Below are positions 35,899 to 45,878 of a stretch of 64,000 nucleotides of DNA, in pieces. Every line of letters begins with the position of its first letter. The first letter of the stretch is position 1. Origin of the DNA: Arthrobacter echini. GTDB taxonomy: Bacteria > Actinomycetota > Actinomycetes > Actinomycetales > Micrococcaceae. The notes under the pieces were generated by a model. The model was not told where the DNA came from. It saw only the letters and a list, made by a program, of their open reading frames with translations, and made no database searches. The DNA is taken from NCBI RefSeq assembly GCF_008107445.1, contig NZ_VSLD01000005.1, positions 124,001-188,000 of the forward strand. The letters are read 5' to 3'. Both the position numbers and the translations under genes were made by a program.

Positions 35899-36687
35899 AT
35901 GGCCAGCAGGACACCAGCACGGAAGCGGTTGCTGCTCGCTGCCGCGTTCATCGGATCGGCGGCGCTCCTGAGCGCCTGCGGCGCAGCGGACGAGGCCGAC
36001 GACGGGGCGGCCTCCGCCACCGCGGAATCGTCCTCCGGAGCACCCGGGGCATCCACTGAAGCGCAGCCCCAGCCAGAACCGGATCTCGAGGGCATCCCTG
36101 AGGTGGTGGCCGTGGTAAACGGGACGGACATCGGTCGTGACGAGTTCACCACCGCCTACGAGTCCCAGTTCACCCAGGCCGCGGCAGCTGCGCAGGCCGG
36201 TGGGCAGGAGCTCGATCAGGAGCAGCTGCGGACGAGCGTGGCGGACAATCTCGTCAGCGCCGAACTGCTGCGGCAGGAGGCCGAGGACCGGGGCATCGAG
36301 GCGAGCCCCGAGGCCCGCGCCGCCGCGATCGACGATCTGCTCGAGACGAGCCAGCTCGGGACCGAGGACGAGCTGCGTGCTGCCTTCGCGGAGCAGGGCC
36401 TCGAGGACGAGGAGTTCGACAGGCAACTCGCCGACCAGGTGAAGCTCGACGCGCTGCTCGCCGAGGAGGCCGGCGACACCGCACCCTCCGGCCAGGAGGT
36501 CCAGGACACCTACGACGCCGCGAAGGCGCAGCAGGAAGCAGCGGGCGAGACGGCGACGCCCATCCCGCCGCTGGACGAGGTCCGTCCCCAGATCGAGGAG
36601 CAGCTCGCCGGGGAGAAGCTCTCCGAGGCGGCGCAGAAGCTCATCGAGGAGCTGCGGGCGGATGCGGACATCTCCGTGAAGCTCTAG
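35899..36687 (+). CDS. SurA_N-domain lipoprotein (PrsA/SurA-like chaperone without PPIase)
   Basis: A 262-residue lipoprotein: basic n-region, hydrophobic core and lipobox LLSAC near residues 23-27, then an acidic Ser/Glu/Pro linker. A SurA_N-like helical domain (about 70-250) begins VAVVNGTDIGRDEFTTAYESQF, the hallmark of SurA/PrsA-type foldases. No parvulin PPIase domain is inserted or appended. It probably assists folding of exported proteins at the outer membrane face of the cytoplasmic membrane. A -10-like TAGTGT (about 35861) precedes it. It is convergent with purA. Confidence 0.75.
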   Translation: MASRTPARKRLLLAAAFIGSAALLSACGAADEADDGAASATAESSSGAPGASTEAQPQPEPDLEGIPEVVAVVNGTDIGRDEFTTAYESQFTQAAAAAQAGGQELDQEQLRTSVADNLVSAELLRQEAEDRGIEASPEARAAAIDDLLETSQLGTEDELRAAFAEQGLEDEEFDRQLADQVKLDALLAEEAGDTAPSGQEVQDTYDAAKAQQEAAGETATPIPPLDEVRPQIEEQLAGEKLSEAAQKLIEELRADADISVKL

Positions 36688-36744
36688 CCCGGATGCCCCG
36701 GAACGGCCACGCCGGGCTGCTCCGGGGCCCTGCCAAGGCTGCGG

Positions 36745-38034
36745 TCAGGACCCGATCAGATCGTTGATCACGATGGTCTGGTCGCGGTCCGGGCCCACAC
36801 CGATGGCCGAGAAGCGGGTTCCGGAGAGCGTCTCGAGCGCTCGCACGTAGACCTGCGCGTTCGGCGGCAGATCGTCCACGGTCCGCGCCCCGGTGATGTC
36901 CTCGGTCCAGCCGTCGAAGTACTCGAAGATCGGCTTCGCGTGGTGGAAATCGGTCTGCGTCATGGGCATCTCGTCGTGGCGCACGCCGTCCACGTCGTAC
37001 GCCACGCACACCGGAATGCTCTCGATGCCGGTGAGGACGTCGAGCTTCGTCACGAAGTAGTCCGTGAAGCCGTTGACGCGTGAGGCGTGGCGGGCCAGCA
37101 CGGCGTCGTACCACCCGCAGCGGCGAGGACGGCCGGTGTTCACGCCGAACTCCCCGCCCTTGGTCTGCAGACGGAGGCCCATGTCGTCGAACAGTTCCGT
37201 GGGGAAGGGGCCCGCACCCACGCGCGTGGTGTACGCCTTGATGATGCCCACCGCGCGGCTGATCCGGGTGGGGCCGATCCCCGAGCCGACGCAGGCGCCG
37301 CCCGCCGTCGGGTTCGACGACGTCACGAACGGGTAGGTGCCGTGGTCGACGTCGAGGAAGGTGGCCTGGCCGCCCTCCATGAGCACCACCTTCCCGGCGT
37401 CGAGCGCCTCGTTGAGCACGAAGGTGGAGTCGATGACGAGGGGCCTCAGCCGCTCGGCGAAGGACAGGAAGTAGTCGACGACCTCCTCCACCTCGACATC
37501 GCGCCGGTTGTAGACCTTCACCAGCAGCTCGTTCTTCTGCTTGAGCGAGCCCTCGACCTTCTGCCGCAGGATCGACTCGTCGAAGACGTCCTGGACCCGC
37601 AGGCCGAGGCGGGCCACCTTGTCCATGTACGCCGGGCCGATGCCGCGTCCCGTGGTGCCGATGGCGCGCTTGCCGAGGAACCGCTCCGTGACCTTGTCCA
37701 GAACCTGGTGATACGGCGCCACGAGGTGGGCGTTGGCCGAGACGCGCAGCTTGGACGTATCGGCCCCACGGGCCTCCAGCCCGTCGATCTCCTCGAACAG
37801 GGCCTCGAGGTTGATGACGCAGCCGTTTCCGATGATCGGCACGGCGTTGGGGCTCAGGATGCCTGCGGGAAGGAGCTTGAGCTCGTACTTCTCGCCGTTG
37901 ACCACCACGGTATGTCCGGCGTTGTTACCACCGTTGGGCTTGACGACGTAGTCGACCCGCCCGCCGAGCAGATCAGTGGCCTTGCCCTTGCCCTCGTCGC
38001 CCCACTGGGCTCCGACGATGACGATTGCTGGCAT
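36745..38034 (-). CDS. purA: Adenylosuccinate synthase
   Basis: Joins IMP and aspartate with GTP to make adenylosuccinate, committing purine flow to AMP. It is 429 residues, starting [18 protein letters not shown], with the catalytic Asp and P-loop in the first 18 residues. [39 protein letters not shown] and the C-terminal KLDVLTG with [10 protein letters not shown]-like end are all canonical. ATG 38034 follows a GGGGGAG site. The leader starts with a stem-loop just after a TAAACT -10. It is unlinked from purSQL, as usual. Confidence 0.96.
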   Translation of the reverse strand: MPAIVIVGAQWGDEGKGKATDLLGGRVDYVVKPNGGNNAGHTVVVNGEKYELKLLPAGILSPNAVPIIGNGCVINLEALFEEIDGLEARGADTSKLRVSANAHLVAPYHQVLDKVTERFLGKRAIGTTGRGIGPAYMDKVARLGLRVQDVFDESILRQKVEGSLKQKNELLVKVYNRRDVEVEEVVDYFLSFAERLRPLVIDSTFVLNEALDAGKVVLMEGGQATFLDVDHGTYPFVTSSNPTAGGACVGSGIGPTRISRAVGIIKAYTTRVGAGPFPTELFDDMGLRLQTKGGEFGVNTGRPRRCGWYDAVLARHASRVNGFTDYFVTKLDVLTGIESIPVCVAYDVDGVRHDEMPMTQTDFHHAKPIFEYFDGWTEDITGARTVDDLPPNAQVYVRALETLSGTRFSAIGVGPDRDQTIVINDLIGS

Positions 38035-38100
38035 GGGATACTCCCCCATTCGGTACGGCGTCCCCCGCGTGCCGGGGACCAGACGCCGTGCATGAGAACG

Positions 38101-38155
38101 CCCCAACCGGCCGCATACTGCTCGCGGCCACTGGGGCTCTTACCGTCCGAGTTTA
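38101..38155 (-). promoter_or_regulatory. purA promoter and leader stem-loop
   Basis: On the minus strand TAAACT (38155-38150) is a good -10. A transcript starting about 7 nt later would begin almost at once with a bulged hairpin, CCCCA/TGGGG outer arms and GGCCG/CGGCC inner arms (38101-38135), about 70 nt before the start codon. It may protect the 5' end or attenuate; no known riboswitch is recognised. Confidence 0.45.
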
Positions 38156-38259
38156 GCCGAGGTCCCCGGAGGTCACCGCACGGGGCCCTTCGGCGAGCGG
38201 TTCCCGTGGCTGCTCCCCACTTCTTCCCCGGCCCACCCCGAGCCGTGGACAATGGGGGC

Positions 38260-38862
38260 ATGGACCGCTTCGTTGGACACATCGCCGGTATCGGCACCAC
38301 CTCCGGCACGCGGCTCGTGATCGGCCGGTGGGACTCCTCGCCGCTCGGCGTCTTCACGGACGTCATGATGGAGGACGCCGCCGGTCACCGCACCCTGCTC
38401 GCTCCGTCGCAGGACGTGGCTGACTACGTGGGTGCCACCTACTCGTTCGACGACGTGGTCCTGTGCCCCATCTCCTCGACGCTGGTGGAGGACCGCCTCG
38501 TGGTGGACGGCGGTGAGCTGCAGGTCTTCGCCGAGATCGGCCGGATCACCGCGCTCGGACGCATGCTCGGCGTCGTCCCCCCACGCCTGGCCACGCATCC
38601 GCGGTGGCTGGCGCTCATCAATCCGCTGGCCTCTCGGCTGATCGCGGGGGTCGCCACGGCCGGTTCTGCGGGTCACGGGCGCACGGAGTACTACGGGGTC
38701 ACCTCGGCCCGGGCCATCGAGGGTGCGACGGCGGCCTGGCGGGGCATGGATCTCGGCTCCCTGGCCCCCGTGAGCCCGCCGGTGCGCTTCGGTTTCAGCT
38801 CCGCTCCTCCACGCCCGCAGCTGGTGTCCGTCACCACGACCATCCGCCGCCCGGAGGACTGA
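38260..38862 (+). CDS. Conserved hypothetical protein
   Basis: A 200-residue soluble protein that I do not recognise as a named family beyond similar actinobacterial hypotheticals. The first half is beta-rich (GHIAGIGTTSGTRLVIGRWDSSPLG, LLAPSQDVADYVGATYSFDDVVLCPI). The middle has a basic, helical LGRMLGVVPPRLATHPRWLALINPLASRLI stretch. The end returns to beta with GHGRTEYYGVTSARAIEGATAAWRG. It has no signal peptide and no clear catalytic motif. GACAAT (38248-38253) lies exactly 6 nt before ATG 38260, so it is likely leaderless. It is divergent from purA. Confidence 0.6.
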   Translation: MDRFVGHIAGIGTTSGTRLVIGRWDSSPLGVFTDVMMEDAAGHRTLLAPSQDVADYVGATYSFDDVVLCPISSTLVEDRLVVDGGELQVFAEIGRITALGRMLGVVPPRLATHPRWLALINPLASRLIAGVATAGSAGHGRTEYYGVTSARAIEGATAAWRGMDLGSLAPVSPPVRFGFSSAPPRPQLVSVTTTIRRPED

Positions 38863-38913
38863 CCCGGCAGGCACTGTCCGCTCCATGTCCGGGCCGGCCG
38901 TCCCGCCTCCCGG

Positions 38914-39798
38914 TCAGTCCACCGCGTCGGCCAGGCGCGCGAGGGCCACACGGTAGTGCGGCCAGTAGCGGATGCTTCCGGGGAGCACCGGAGCCAGGAC
39001 GCGCACCACGCGGCGCAGGACGGCGAACGCCAACTGCTCCCGACGCCGCCAGGGGAGGGCGTAGGCGTACCGCACCGTCGGCGGGAGGAGACCCGCGGCC
39101 AGGAGCGAGGGCACCCCTCGCAGCGGGCGCATCACCAGGGGCGGGTCCGGCGCGAGGATCTGATCCTCGATGAGGTGCGCCGTCGAACCGACGTCCAGCA
39201 CAGTGCGGATCTGCTCGTGGAGATAGCGCTCCAGGGCGTCGTAGTCCGTGGGGAGAACGTCCTCGGTGACGTCGAACAACCGGGCGAACTGCGTCATGTC
39301 GCGGTAGTAGGCGTCGCGCTCCGCCGGGGTGACCGGTCGGAGGAAGATCTCGGTGACCTCGAGCGCGGTCCACACGAGGGTCGCGAACACCCACAGGGCC
39401 AACTCCGGATCGCGGGCGCTGTAGGCGGTGCCGGCGGGTATCGACGCGCCGTCGTCGGGGAGCGTCCCCCGCACCGGCCGGTGCCTGCGTGCCACCAGAT
39501 CGCCGGCAGCCCCGACCTGGGCATGGTCTCCGAAGGTGACCGTCAGGACGGCGTCGAGCGTTCCGCGCAGGCGCCGCAGCGGGTCGGTGGCGAAGTCGCT
39601 GTGGGCGCGGACTCCTTCGCCGACGAGGGGATGCGCCACCTGGAGCAGGAGTGCAGCCGGCCCCCCGGCGAGAACGGTCCGCTCGCGGGCGATCCTCCAC
39701 GCGGTGGAATCGGGACCGAAGAGCCCGGGGTCCCCAACGGCACCGGCCATCGGGCGCGCAGGAAAGAACCGGTCCAGGCGCCTCGTCCACGCTCGCAT
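38914..39798 (-). CDS. MpaB-type oxygenase domain protein (DUF2236), second copy
   Basis: A 294-residue paralogue of the 7.4-kb gene. The LLLQVAHPLVGEGVRAHSDF segment corresponds to its His signature. Further matches are VTFGDHAQ and DPELALWVFATLVWTALEVTEIF. The two copies share the fold but little else, so they are old paralogues. Haem-binding oxygenase activity is a family inference; substrate unknown. TAGTGT (39810-39805 on the minus strand) lies exactly 6 nt before the ATG, suggesting a leaderless start. It is convergent with the 38260 gene. Confidence 0.75.
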   Translation of the reverse strand: MRAWTRRLDRFFPARPMAGAVGDPGLFGPDSTAWRIARERTVLAGGPAALLLQVAHPLVGEGVRAHSDFATDPLRRLRGTLDAVLTVTFGDHAQVGAAGDLVARRHRPVRGTLPDDGASIPAGTAYSARDPELALWVFATLVWTALEVTEIFLRPVTPAERDAYYRDMTQFARLFDVTEDVLPTDYDALERYLHEQIRTVLDVGSTAHLIEDQILAPDPPLVMRPLRGVPSLLAAGLLPPTVRYAYALPWRRREQLAFAVLRRVVRVLAPVLPGSIRYWPHYRVALARLADAVD

Positions 39799-39878
39799 CC
39801 CACCACACTACCGAGCCGGTGGGCACCAGCTGCGGACCTGCCGTGCCGCCCGGTTCCGGATGGTCCGGGAAGATCGAT

Positions 39879-40073
39879 TCAGTCGATCGAGTAGTCGCTC
39901 CCCGGGTTCCTCTCGTCAAGATACTCGCGTACCGCGCTCTTGGGCACCCGGTACGATCGTCCGAATCTGATGCTGTCGATGGTTCCCGACTGCACCAGCC
40001 GGTAGACCGTCATCTTCGACACCCGCATCATCGCGGCCACCTCTGCCACCGTGTACAACTGCTCCGTACTCAT
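39879..40073 (-). CDS. Excisionase/MerR-like helix-turn-helix protein
   Basis: A 64-residue DNA-binding protein made almost entirely of a winged HTH of the excisionase/BldC type: LYTVAEVAAMMRVSKMTVYRLVQSGTIDSIRFGRSYRVPKSAVREYL. This stand-alone form is conserved across actinobacteria (M. tuberculosis Rv0500A-like) and is not linked to a phage here. No integrase is nearby. Its start is uncertain: ATG 40073 gives the compact family form, while ATG 40100 would add nine residues and has a weak GAGG site. Its regulon is unknown. Confidence 0.8.
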   Translation of the reverse strand: MSTEQLYTVAEVAAMMRVSKMTVYRLVQSGTIDSIRFGRSYRVPKSAVREYLDERNPGSDYSID

Positions 40074-40187
40074 CTTCGTCGACACCCAGCCCACTCCCAT
40101 TCGCCTCTGTACGTTCGTGGAGCCTTAACTCTGGGCACACCGCTACCACAAGCACAAGGACTCTGGCTACTCGTCTTCGGCCCCGGT

Positions 40188-40211
40188 GGCCGGACGAGTG
40201 GGCGTCCGGCC
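40188..40211 (-). terminator. Terminator after DUF3151
   Basis: Perfect 9-bp inverted repeat GGCCGGACG/CGTCCGGCC with a 6-nt loop, 60 nt downstream of the DUF3151 stop. It probably ends the fbaA-DUF3151 transcript. Confidence 0.55.
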
Positions 40212-40270
40212 CCCGGACGGGAAGTGCTGTCGGGGACCGCTGCCGGGACCGGCGCTACCGGCCCGTGCCG

Positions 40271-40687
40271 TCAGGCGAGCCGGGCACTCGCCTCGGGATC
40301 GGACTCCCGCAGGAGAGCCGCGATCCGCTCCGCCTCCTCCAGCTCACCGATGGAAGCGGCCGCCCTGCCGAGGGCGTAGAGCGCCCGCAGGAAGCCGCGG
40401 TTCGGTTCATGCGAGTAGGGCACCGGACCCGTTCCGCGCCACCCGCTGCGCCGGAGCGCGTCGAGTCCGCGATGATAGCCGGTGCGGGCGAAGGCGTAGG
40501 ACTCGATGGTCCGGCCCTCCGCGTACGCCTCGTCCGCGAGCACGGCCCAGACCAGCGACGACGTCGGGTGCGCAGCCGCGAGGTCGAGAGCCTCGTCCCC
40601 CGCCGCGAGGCGCTCGACCACCTCCGGCTCCTCGGGGAGCAGCGTGGCGTCGGGGCCGAGCAGATTCCTCCTGAACTCGTCGGACAC
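40271..40687 (-). CDS. DUF3151 family protein
   Basis: A 138-residue soluble, all-helical protein of the actinobacterial DUF3151 family (RRNLLGPDATLLPEEPEV, then AAAHPTSSLVWAVLADEAY and FARTGYHRGLDALRRSGWRGTGPVPYSHEPNRGFLRALYALG). The repeated helix pattern is TPR-like. It starts at GTG 40687, 3 nt after the fbaA stop, so it is co-transcribed and probably coupled to fbaA. This fbaA-DUF3151 pairing is common in actinobacteria. Function unknown. Confidence 0.85.
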   Translation of the reverse strand: MSDEFRRNLLGPDATLLPEEPEVVERLAAGDEALDLAAAHPTSSLVWAVLADEAYAEGRTIESYAFARTGYHRGLDALRRSGWRGTGPVPYSHEPNRGFLRALYALGRAAASIGELEEAERIAALLRESDPEASARLA

Positions 40688-40690
40688 GAC

Positions 40691-41710
<1,020 letters not shown>

Positions 41711-41785
41711 GCTGAACTCCTTCTAGGTAGGTGCTTGCCTCATCCTAGCGAGCGGACCTGCCGGGCGCAGGGGTACGTCCGGGGT

Positions 41786-42448
41786 TCAGACCTGCTGGCC
41801 GAAGGCGTGCCGCCGGACCCAGCCGTGCATCGCGATCGCCGCAGCGGCCGAGGCGTTGATGGAGCGGGTGGACCCGAACTGGGCGATCGACAGCGTGGCC
41901 TCCGCCGCCTCGTGCACCTCGGGCGTCAGGCCGGGGCCCTCCTGCCCGAACACCAGCACGCAGCGCTCCGGCAGCTCATAGGTCTCCAGGGGTACGGAGT
42001 CCGGGAAGTTGTCGATCCCGATCACGGCCAGTCCCTCCGCATCGGCCCACGCGACGAAGTCGGCCACATCCGGGTGATGGCGCACGTGCTGGTAGCGGTC
42101 CGTGACCATGGCGCCGCGCCTGTTCCACCGGCGTCGCCCGATGATGTGGACCTCCTTCGCGAGGAACGCGTTCGCGGTCCGCACCACGGAGCCGATGTTG
42201 AGGTCGTGCTGCCAGTTCTCGATGGCCACGTGGAACTGGTGCCGCCGCACGTCGAGCTCCGCCACGATCGCCTCGTGCGTCCAGTACCGGTACCGGTCGA
42301 CGACGTTGCGGGTGTCTCCTGCTGCCAGCAGCTCGCTGTCCCAGTGCTCGCCGTCGGGCCACGGGCCCTCCCAGGGGCCCACCCCGACCCTCGGTGGCGC
42401 GGCGGGATCGTCCGTGGTGGCGCCGGCGTCGGGCAAGGTTTCCTTCAC
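41786..42448 (-). CDS. TrmH/SpoU-family RNA 2'-O-methyltransferase
   Basis: A 220-residue SPOUT methyltransferase. Motif 1 is NIGSVVRTANAFLAKEVHIIG, motif 2 CVLVFGQEGPGL, and motif 3 QFGSTRSINASAAAAIAMH, which form the trefoil-knot SAM site with the Arg/Asn catalytic residues. An N-terminal extension of about 70 acidic residues precedes it. The RNA target (tRNA G18 or rRNA) cannot be told. It starts at GTG 42448; TACGCT lies exactly 6 nt upstream on the minus strand, suggesting a leaderless start. It is divergent from the HAD-IIA gene. Confidence 0.85.
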   Translation of the reverse strand: MKETLPDAGATTDDPAAPPRVGVGPWEGPWPDGEHWDSELLAAGDTRNVVDRYRYWTHEAIVAELDVRRHQFHVAIENWQHDLNIGSVVRTANAFLAKEVHIIGRRRWNRRGAMVTDRYQHVRHHPDVADFVAWADAEGLAVIGIDNFPDSVPLETYELPERCVLVFGQEGPGLTPEVHEAAEATLSIAQFGSTRSINASAAAAIAMHGWVRRHAFGQQV

Positions 42449-42526
42449 CGTCCAAGCGTAGTGTGCCGCCGAGGTGGGAGACTGGCACCGGCAGGTTGCC
42501 CGAATCCACCCCGTGAAAGGAAGCTC

Positions 42527-43306
42527 ATGCACGAGAACGAACACATTGAGTGCTGGCTCACCGACATGGACGGCGTGCTGGTGCACGAGAACCATGCGAT
42601 CCCCGGCGCCGCGGAACTGATCGAGCGCTGGGTGGCCACCTCGAAGCGCTTCCTCGTCCTGACGAACAACTCGATCTACACACCGCGCGACCTCGCCGCA
42701 CGTCTGTTGGCCTCCGGGCTCGAGATCCCGGAGGAGAATCTCTGGACCTCCGCGCTCGCCACGGCCCAGTTCCTCTCCGATCAGCTGCCGGGCGGCCGGG
42801 CGTTCGTGATCGGCGAGGCGGGGCTGACGACGGCGCTGCACGAGGCCGGGTTCGTCCTCACGGATACGAATCCCGACTACGTGGTGCTCGGGGAGACCCG
42901 CACGTACTCCTTCGAGGCGATCACCAAGGCCGTGCGCCTCATCCTCGACGGCGCCCGCTTCATCGCCACGAACCCGGATGTCACGGGTCCGTCCAAGGAG
43001 GGGCCCATGCCGGCGACCGGGGCCGTGGCCGCGATGATCACGGCCGCCACCAGCCGCGTCCCCTACGTGGTCGGGAAGCCGAATCCCATGATGTTCCGCT
43101 CGGCCATGAACCGGATCGACGCCCACTCGGAGACGACGGCGATGATCGGGGACCGCATGGACACCGACATCATCGCGGGGATGGAGGCGGGGCTCCACAC
43201 CGTGCTCGTGCTCAGTGGCATCACCCAGCCTGAGGACATCGACACCTACCCGTTCCGGCCCGCGCAGATCTGCACGTCGGTCGCCGACCTGATCGAGCAG
43301 GTCTGA
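42527..43306 (+). CDS. HAD-IIA (NagD-like) phosphatase
   Basis: A 259-residue cytosolic phosphatase. Motif I is WLTDMDGVLVHE (nucleophile Asp), motif II FLVLTNNSIYTP, the Lys is in VVGKPNPMMF, and motif IV is MIGDRMDTDIIAGMEAG. The C2a cap lies between. The TNNS and GDRMDTDI motifs place it in the NagD/phosphoglycolate/4-nitrophenylphosphatase-like group. The physiological substrate is unknown. GAAAGGAAG lies 3 nt or more before ATG 42527. It is convergent with the alpha/beta hydrolase gene. Confidence 0.85.
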   Translation: MHENEHIECWLTDMDGVLVHENHAIPGAAELIERWVATSKRFLVLTNNSIYTPRDLAARLLASGLEIPEENLWTSALATAQFLSDQLPGGRAFVIGEAGLTTALHEAGFVLTDTNPDYVVLGETRTYSFEAITKAVRLILDGARFIATNPDVTGPSKEGPMPATGAVAAMITAATSRVPYVVGKPNPMMFRSAMNRIDAHSETTAMIGDRMDTDIIAGMEAGLHTVLVLSGITQPEDIDTYPFRPAQICTSVADLIEQV

Positions 43307-43320
43307 CCGCATCCGGGCTC

Positions 43321-44298
43321 CTAGAACGCCGTCTTCCGCGTGCCGCCGCCCGCCACCGGCAGGTACTCGCGCTGCACCGCCGTGAGGATCGGGGCGTAGA
43401 TGTCCGCGTTCCACTGCGGACTCGCGTGGGCCGGTAGCGCACCCGCCGTCACGTAGTCGGTGGCCACCACGTTGTCGGGCAGTGCCCGGGCCCACCCGGC
43501 AGGCGCCGTCGAGTAGTCCACCACCTCGTCGTCCGGGTTCCCCGCGAAGACGATCCTCGTGTCGCCGAGGGACAACCTGAAGCGTGACACGTCGAAGTGG
43601 TAGATGTACGAGGACTCCGACTGGACGAGCCGGCTGCTGGGGGCCAGCGGGGAGAGCTGCTCGAGCGACTGCTGCATGACCTGGGTCCAGGTGCGCTCGT
43701 TCTTGTGGGCGATGCGTTCGCCGAGCTCGTAGGTTCCCCGCAGACTGATCGGGACGCTGAGCCCGGCATCGTAGAGTCTGACGACGCCGTTGAACATGCG
43801 CTGGTCACGGACGTCGAAGCGGCTGGACGGCGAGGAGTCGAGGACCACCAGTTCCACCGGGATGCCGCGGTCCCGCAGGCGCGCCGCCACTTCGACGGCG
43901 ACCATCCCGCCGAAACTGTGACCGTAGAAGTAGAGCCTCTCCAGCCGGAAGTTCGCCACGATGGCGTTGATGTCGAGGCCGCGGTTCGAGTACCCCATCG
44001 CGGCCATCTGCCCGCGCCGGGAGAGGGCCGGGCGGAGCGAGTCGAGGATCCAGAGCCCTTCCTCCCAGCTCGTCTTGTACCCGGGGAAGAGCACCCAGCG
44101 GTCCCTCGGGAACCGCCGTCGGGCCCGCTCGTCGTCGAGAGGAAGAATGCGGTTCTGCTGCCGCTGGTTCTGGATGATGCGCGTGGCCACGAGGTCCGTG
44201 CCGAGGGCCGCCGCCGCCGCCGAACCCATGAGGAAGGACCTGCGCGAGGACACATGGAAGTCCCTCGCCCGTCGAAGGGCCCCGCCGTCGTCCACCAT
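43321..44298 (-). CDS. Alpha/beta hydrolase with Tat-like signal
   Basis: A 325-residue protein. Its N terminus has SSRRSFLMGSAAAAALG (about 17-34), a twin-Arg motif followed by a hydrophobic stretch, so Tat export or membrane anchoring is likely. The hydrolase fold shows the nucleophile elbow YFYGHSFGGMVAVEVAARL with Ser, the Asp in VVLDSSPSS or IVFAGNPDDEVVD, and a late His in ALPAHASPQW. It resembles a thioesterase or lipase-like lineage. Substrate unknown. It starts 9 nt after pyrE on the same strand, probably one transcript. Confidence 0.65.
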   Translation of the reverse strand: MVDDGGALRRARDFHVSSRRSFLMGSAAAAALGTDLVATRIIQNQRQQNRILPLDDERARRRFPRDRWVLFPGYKTSWEEGLWILDSLRPALSRRGQMAAMGYSNRGLDINAIVANFRLERLYFYGHSFGGMVAVEVAARLRDRGIPVELVVLDSSPSSRFDVRDQRMFNGVVRLYDAGLSVPISLRGTYELGERIAHKNERTWTQVMQQSLEQLSPLAPSSRLVQSESSYIYHFDVSRFRLSLGDTRIVFAGNPDDEVVDYSTAPAGWARALPDNVVATDYVTAGALPAHASPQWNADIYAPILTAVQREYLPVAGGGTRKTAF

Positions 44299-44307
44299 GC
44301 ACTGTTC

Positions 44308-44883
44308 CTAGGGAAGACCCAGTTCGTCCTTGCCGAAAGCGAAGAGGTAGGGCACTGCGGCTTCCGACTCGATGCGTTCCTTCGAACCCGTATCCCGATC
44401 GACGATCACGGCGACCGCACGCACATCCCCTCCGGCGCGACGCACGCCGTCGACCGCGGTCAGTGCCGAGCCCCCCGTCGTGGAGGTGTCCTCCAGCACG
44501 ACGACGGCGCGGCCGGCCACCGCCGGCCCCTCGACCTGGCGGCCCATCCCGTGGGTCTTCTGGGTCTTGCGCACCACGAAGGCGTCGATGGGGCGACCGG
44601 CCTGCGCTGCCGCGTGCATCACGGCGGTGCCTACCGGATCGGCGCCCATCGTGAGCCCGCCGGCGGCCTCGAAGGCGATCCCGGCGCCGTCGAGCAGCTG
44701 GAGCATGACACGGCCCACGAGTGCGGACGCCTCATGGTGCAGCGTGATGCGGCGGAGGTCGATGTAGTAGTCGGCCTCGACGCCGCTGGAGAGCGTGACG
44801 CGCTCGTGCACCACGGCGAGTTCCTTGATCAGCTCGAGGAGCCGGGTGCGATCGGCGGTCGGCGCGGGAGTCTCGGCGGTCAT
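44308..44883 (-). CDS. pyrE: Orotate phosphoribosyltransferase
   Basis: Converts orotate and PRPP to OMP in UMP synthesis. It is 191 residues with the PRPP loop VVVLEDTSTTGGSALTAV, the flexible catalytic loop region VVRKTQKTHGMGRQVEG, and the N-terminal SSGVEADYYIDLRRITLHHEA. TAGACT lies exactly 6 nt before the ATG (44895-44890), a textbook leaderless arrangement. It is separated from other pyr genes. The alpha/beta hydrolase gene follows at once. Confidence 0.95.
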   Translation of the reverse strand: MTAETPAPTADRTRLLELIKELAVVHERVTLSSGVEADYYIDLRRITLHHEASALVGRVMLQLLDGAGIAFEAAGGLTMGADPVGTAVMHAAAQAGRPIDAFVVRKTQKTHGMGRQVEGPAVAGRAVVVLEDTSTTGGSALTAVDGVRRAGGDVRAVAVIVDRDTGSKERIESEAAVPYLFAFGKDELGLP

Positions 44884-45139
44884 GCGGCCAGTCTATCCAG
44901 CGCGCGGGCACCGCGGTGCGCTCCGGGCCGGAGCCGTGATCCCGCCTCGTCCGCCGGATAATTTTCCGCAGCGATCCGGGGACTTCGACGCGCGGGACCC
45001 CCGGATTCGACGGCGAGTCGTAGCCCGACACGCGTCCGCCCGGCCCGATGTCCCCGGATCAGCACCGCTGGCCGGTGCTGTTGTGCACATAGCAGCTTGC
45101 TCTCCTCAACGGCCGTCTTGCCCGAGGTGGAATCGACCC

Positions 45140-45828
45140 ATGGATGCCGTCACCGCCCTCGCACTCGCCGGATCGGTGGCGAGGACGAACCGGCTCGTGG
45201 AACAGGGAGTCAAGCACCGGGAGATCGCGCTGCAGGTACGGTCCGGGACCGTCATCCGGCTACGACAGGGTGTTCTCGCGCTCCCGGAGGCGCCGCAGGA
45301 TCTCGTCACCGCGACACTGCACGCCGGTCGCCTCACCTGCGCCTCGGCCGCCCGGCACTACGTCCTGTGGCTCCTGCACCCACCTGTGGCCCATCATCTG
45401 TGCTCCCATGCCCGCGCGCAGCAGCAATGGGTCAACCATCACCGGCAGCTCTCCGTGCCCGTGCACCCGACCCTTCCACTGGTCGGCCCGGTGGACGTCC
45501 TGATCCATGCTCTCCACTGCCTGCCGGCGCTCGATGCCGCGGTCATGGTGGAGAGCTCGCTCCGACGCGCCGACACCGTCCGGCCGTTCCTTCTCGATCG
45601 CCTGCAGGGCAACCGCAACGGCCCTGCACGCGCGGCACTCGACCTGGTGACAGGAACGGCGGAGTCAGCACTGGAGGTCGTCGCCCGCGTCCTGTTCTCC
45701 CGCGCCGGGATCCACCTCCAGTGCCAGGTGCAGCTCGACCTCCGGACGGCTACGAGGACGTGAGGTTCCACGCGGATGCGGTCCTCTCACAGGTTCTCAC
45801 CGTCCTCTCCGGTCGTCCGCTCCGCTGA
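45140..45828 (+). pseudogene. AbiEi/DUF559-like protein, nuclease domain deleted and frameshifted
   Basis: The first 190 residues match the actinobacterial proteins that join an AbiEi-like winged-helix start (QGVKHREIALQVRSGTVIRLRQGVLALP) to a C-terminal Vsr-like DUF559 endonuclease (start at ALEVVARVLFSRAGIHLQCQV). About 45-50 residues holding the catalytic Asp/Glu region are missing at about 45735-45745. The frame shifts to the true C terminus GYEDVRFHADAVLSQVLTVL, ending at 45828. The in-frame reading stops at 45763. The product should lack nuclease activity. Degenerate repeats follow directly. Confidence 0.7.
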
Positions 45829-45878
45829 ACGGCCCGGCGTCCGACCATGCGTTGGACCCCGTTTCGGATCGCCATCCA

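Noticed and set aside
39879-40100. Excisionase-like protein as a sign of a prophage or integrative element
   Set aside because: The stand-alone form is a conserved actinobacterial regulator, and no other mobile-element gene is near.
44296-44310. TAGGAA 6 nt before the alpha/beta hydrolase ATG as a leaderless promoter
   Set aside because: The hexamer includes the pyrE stop codon, and the genes are probably co-transcribed, so the match is likely chance.
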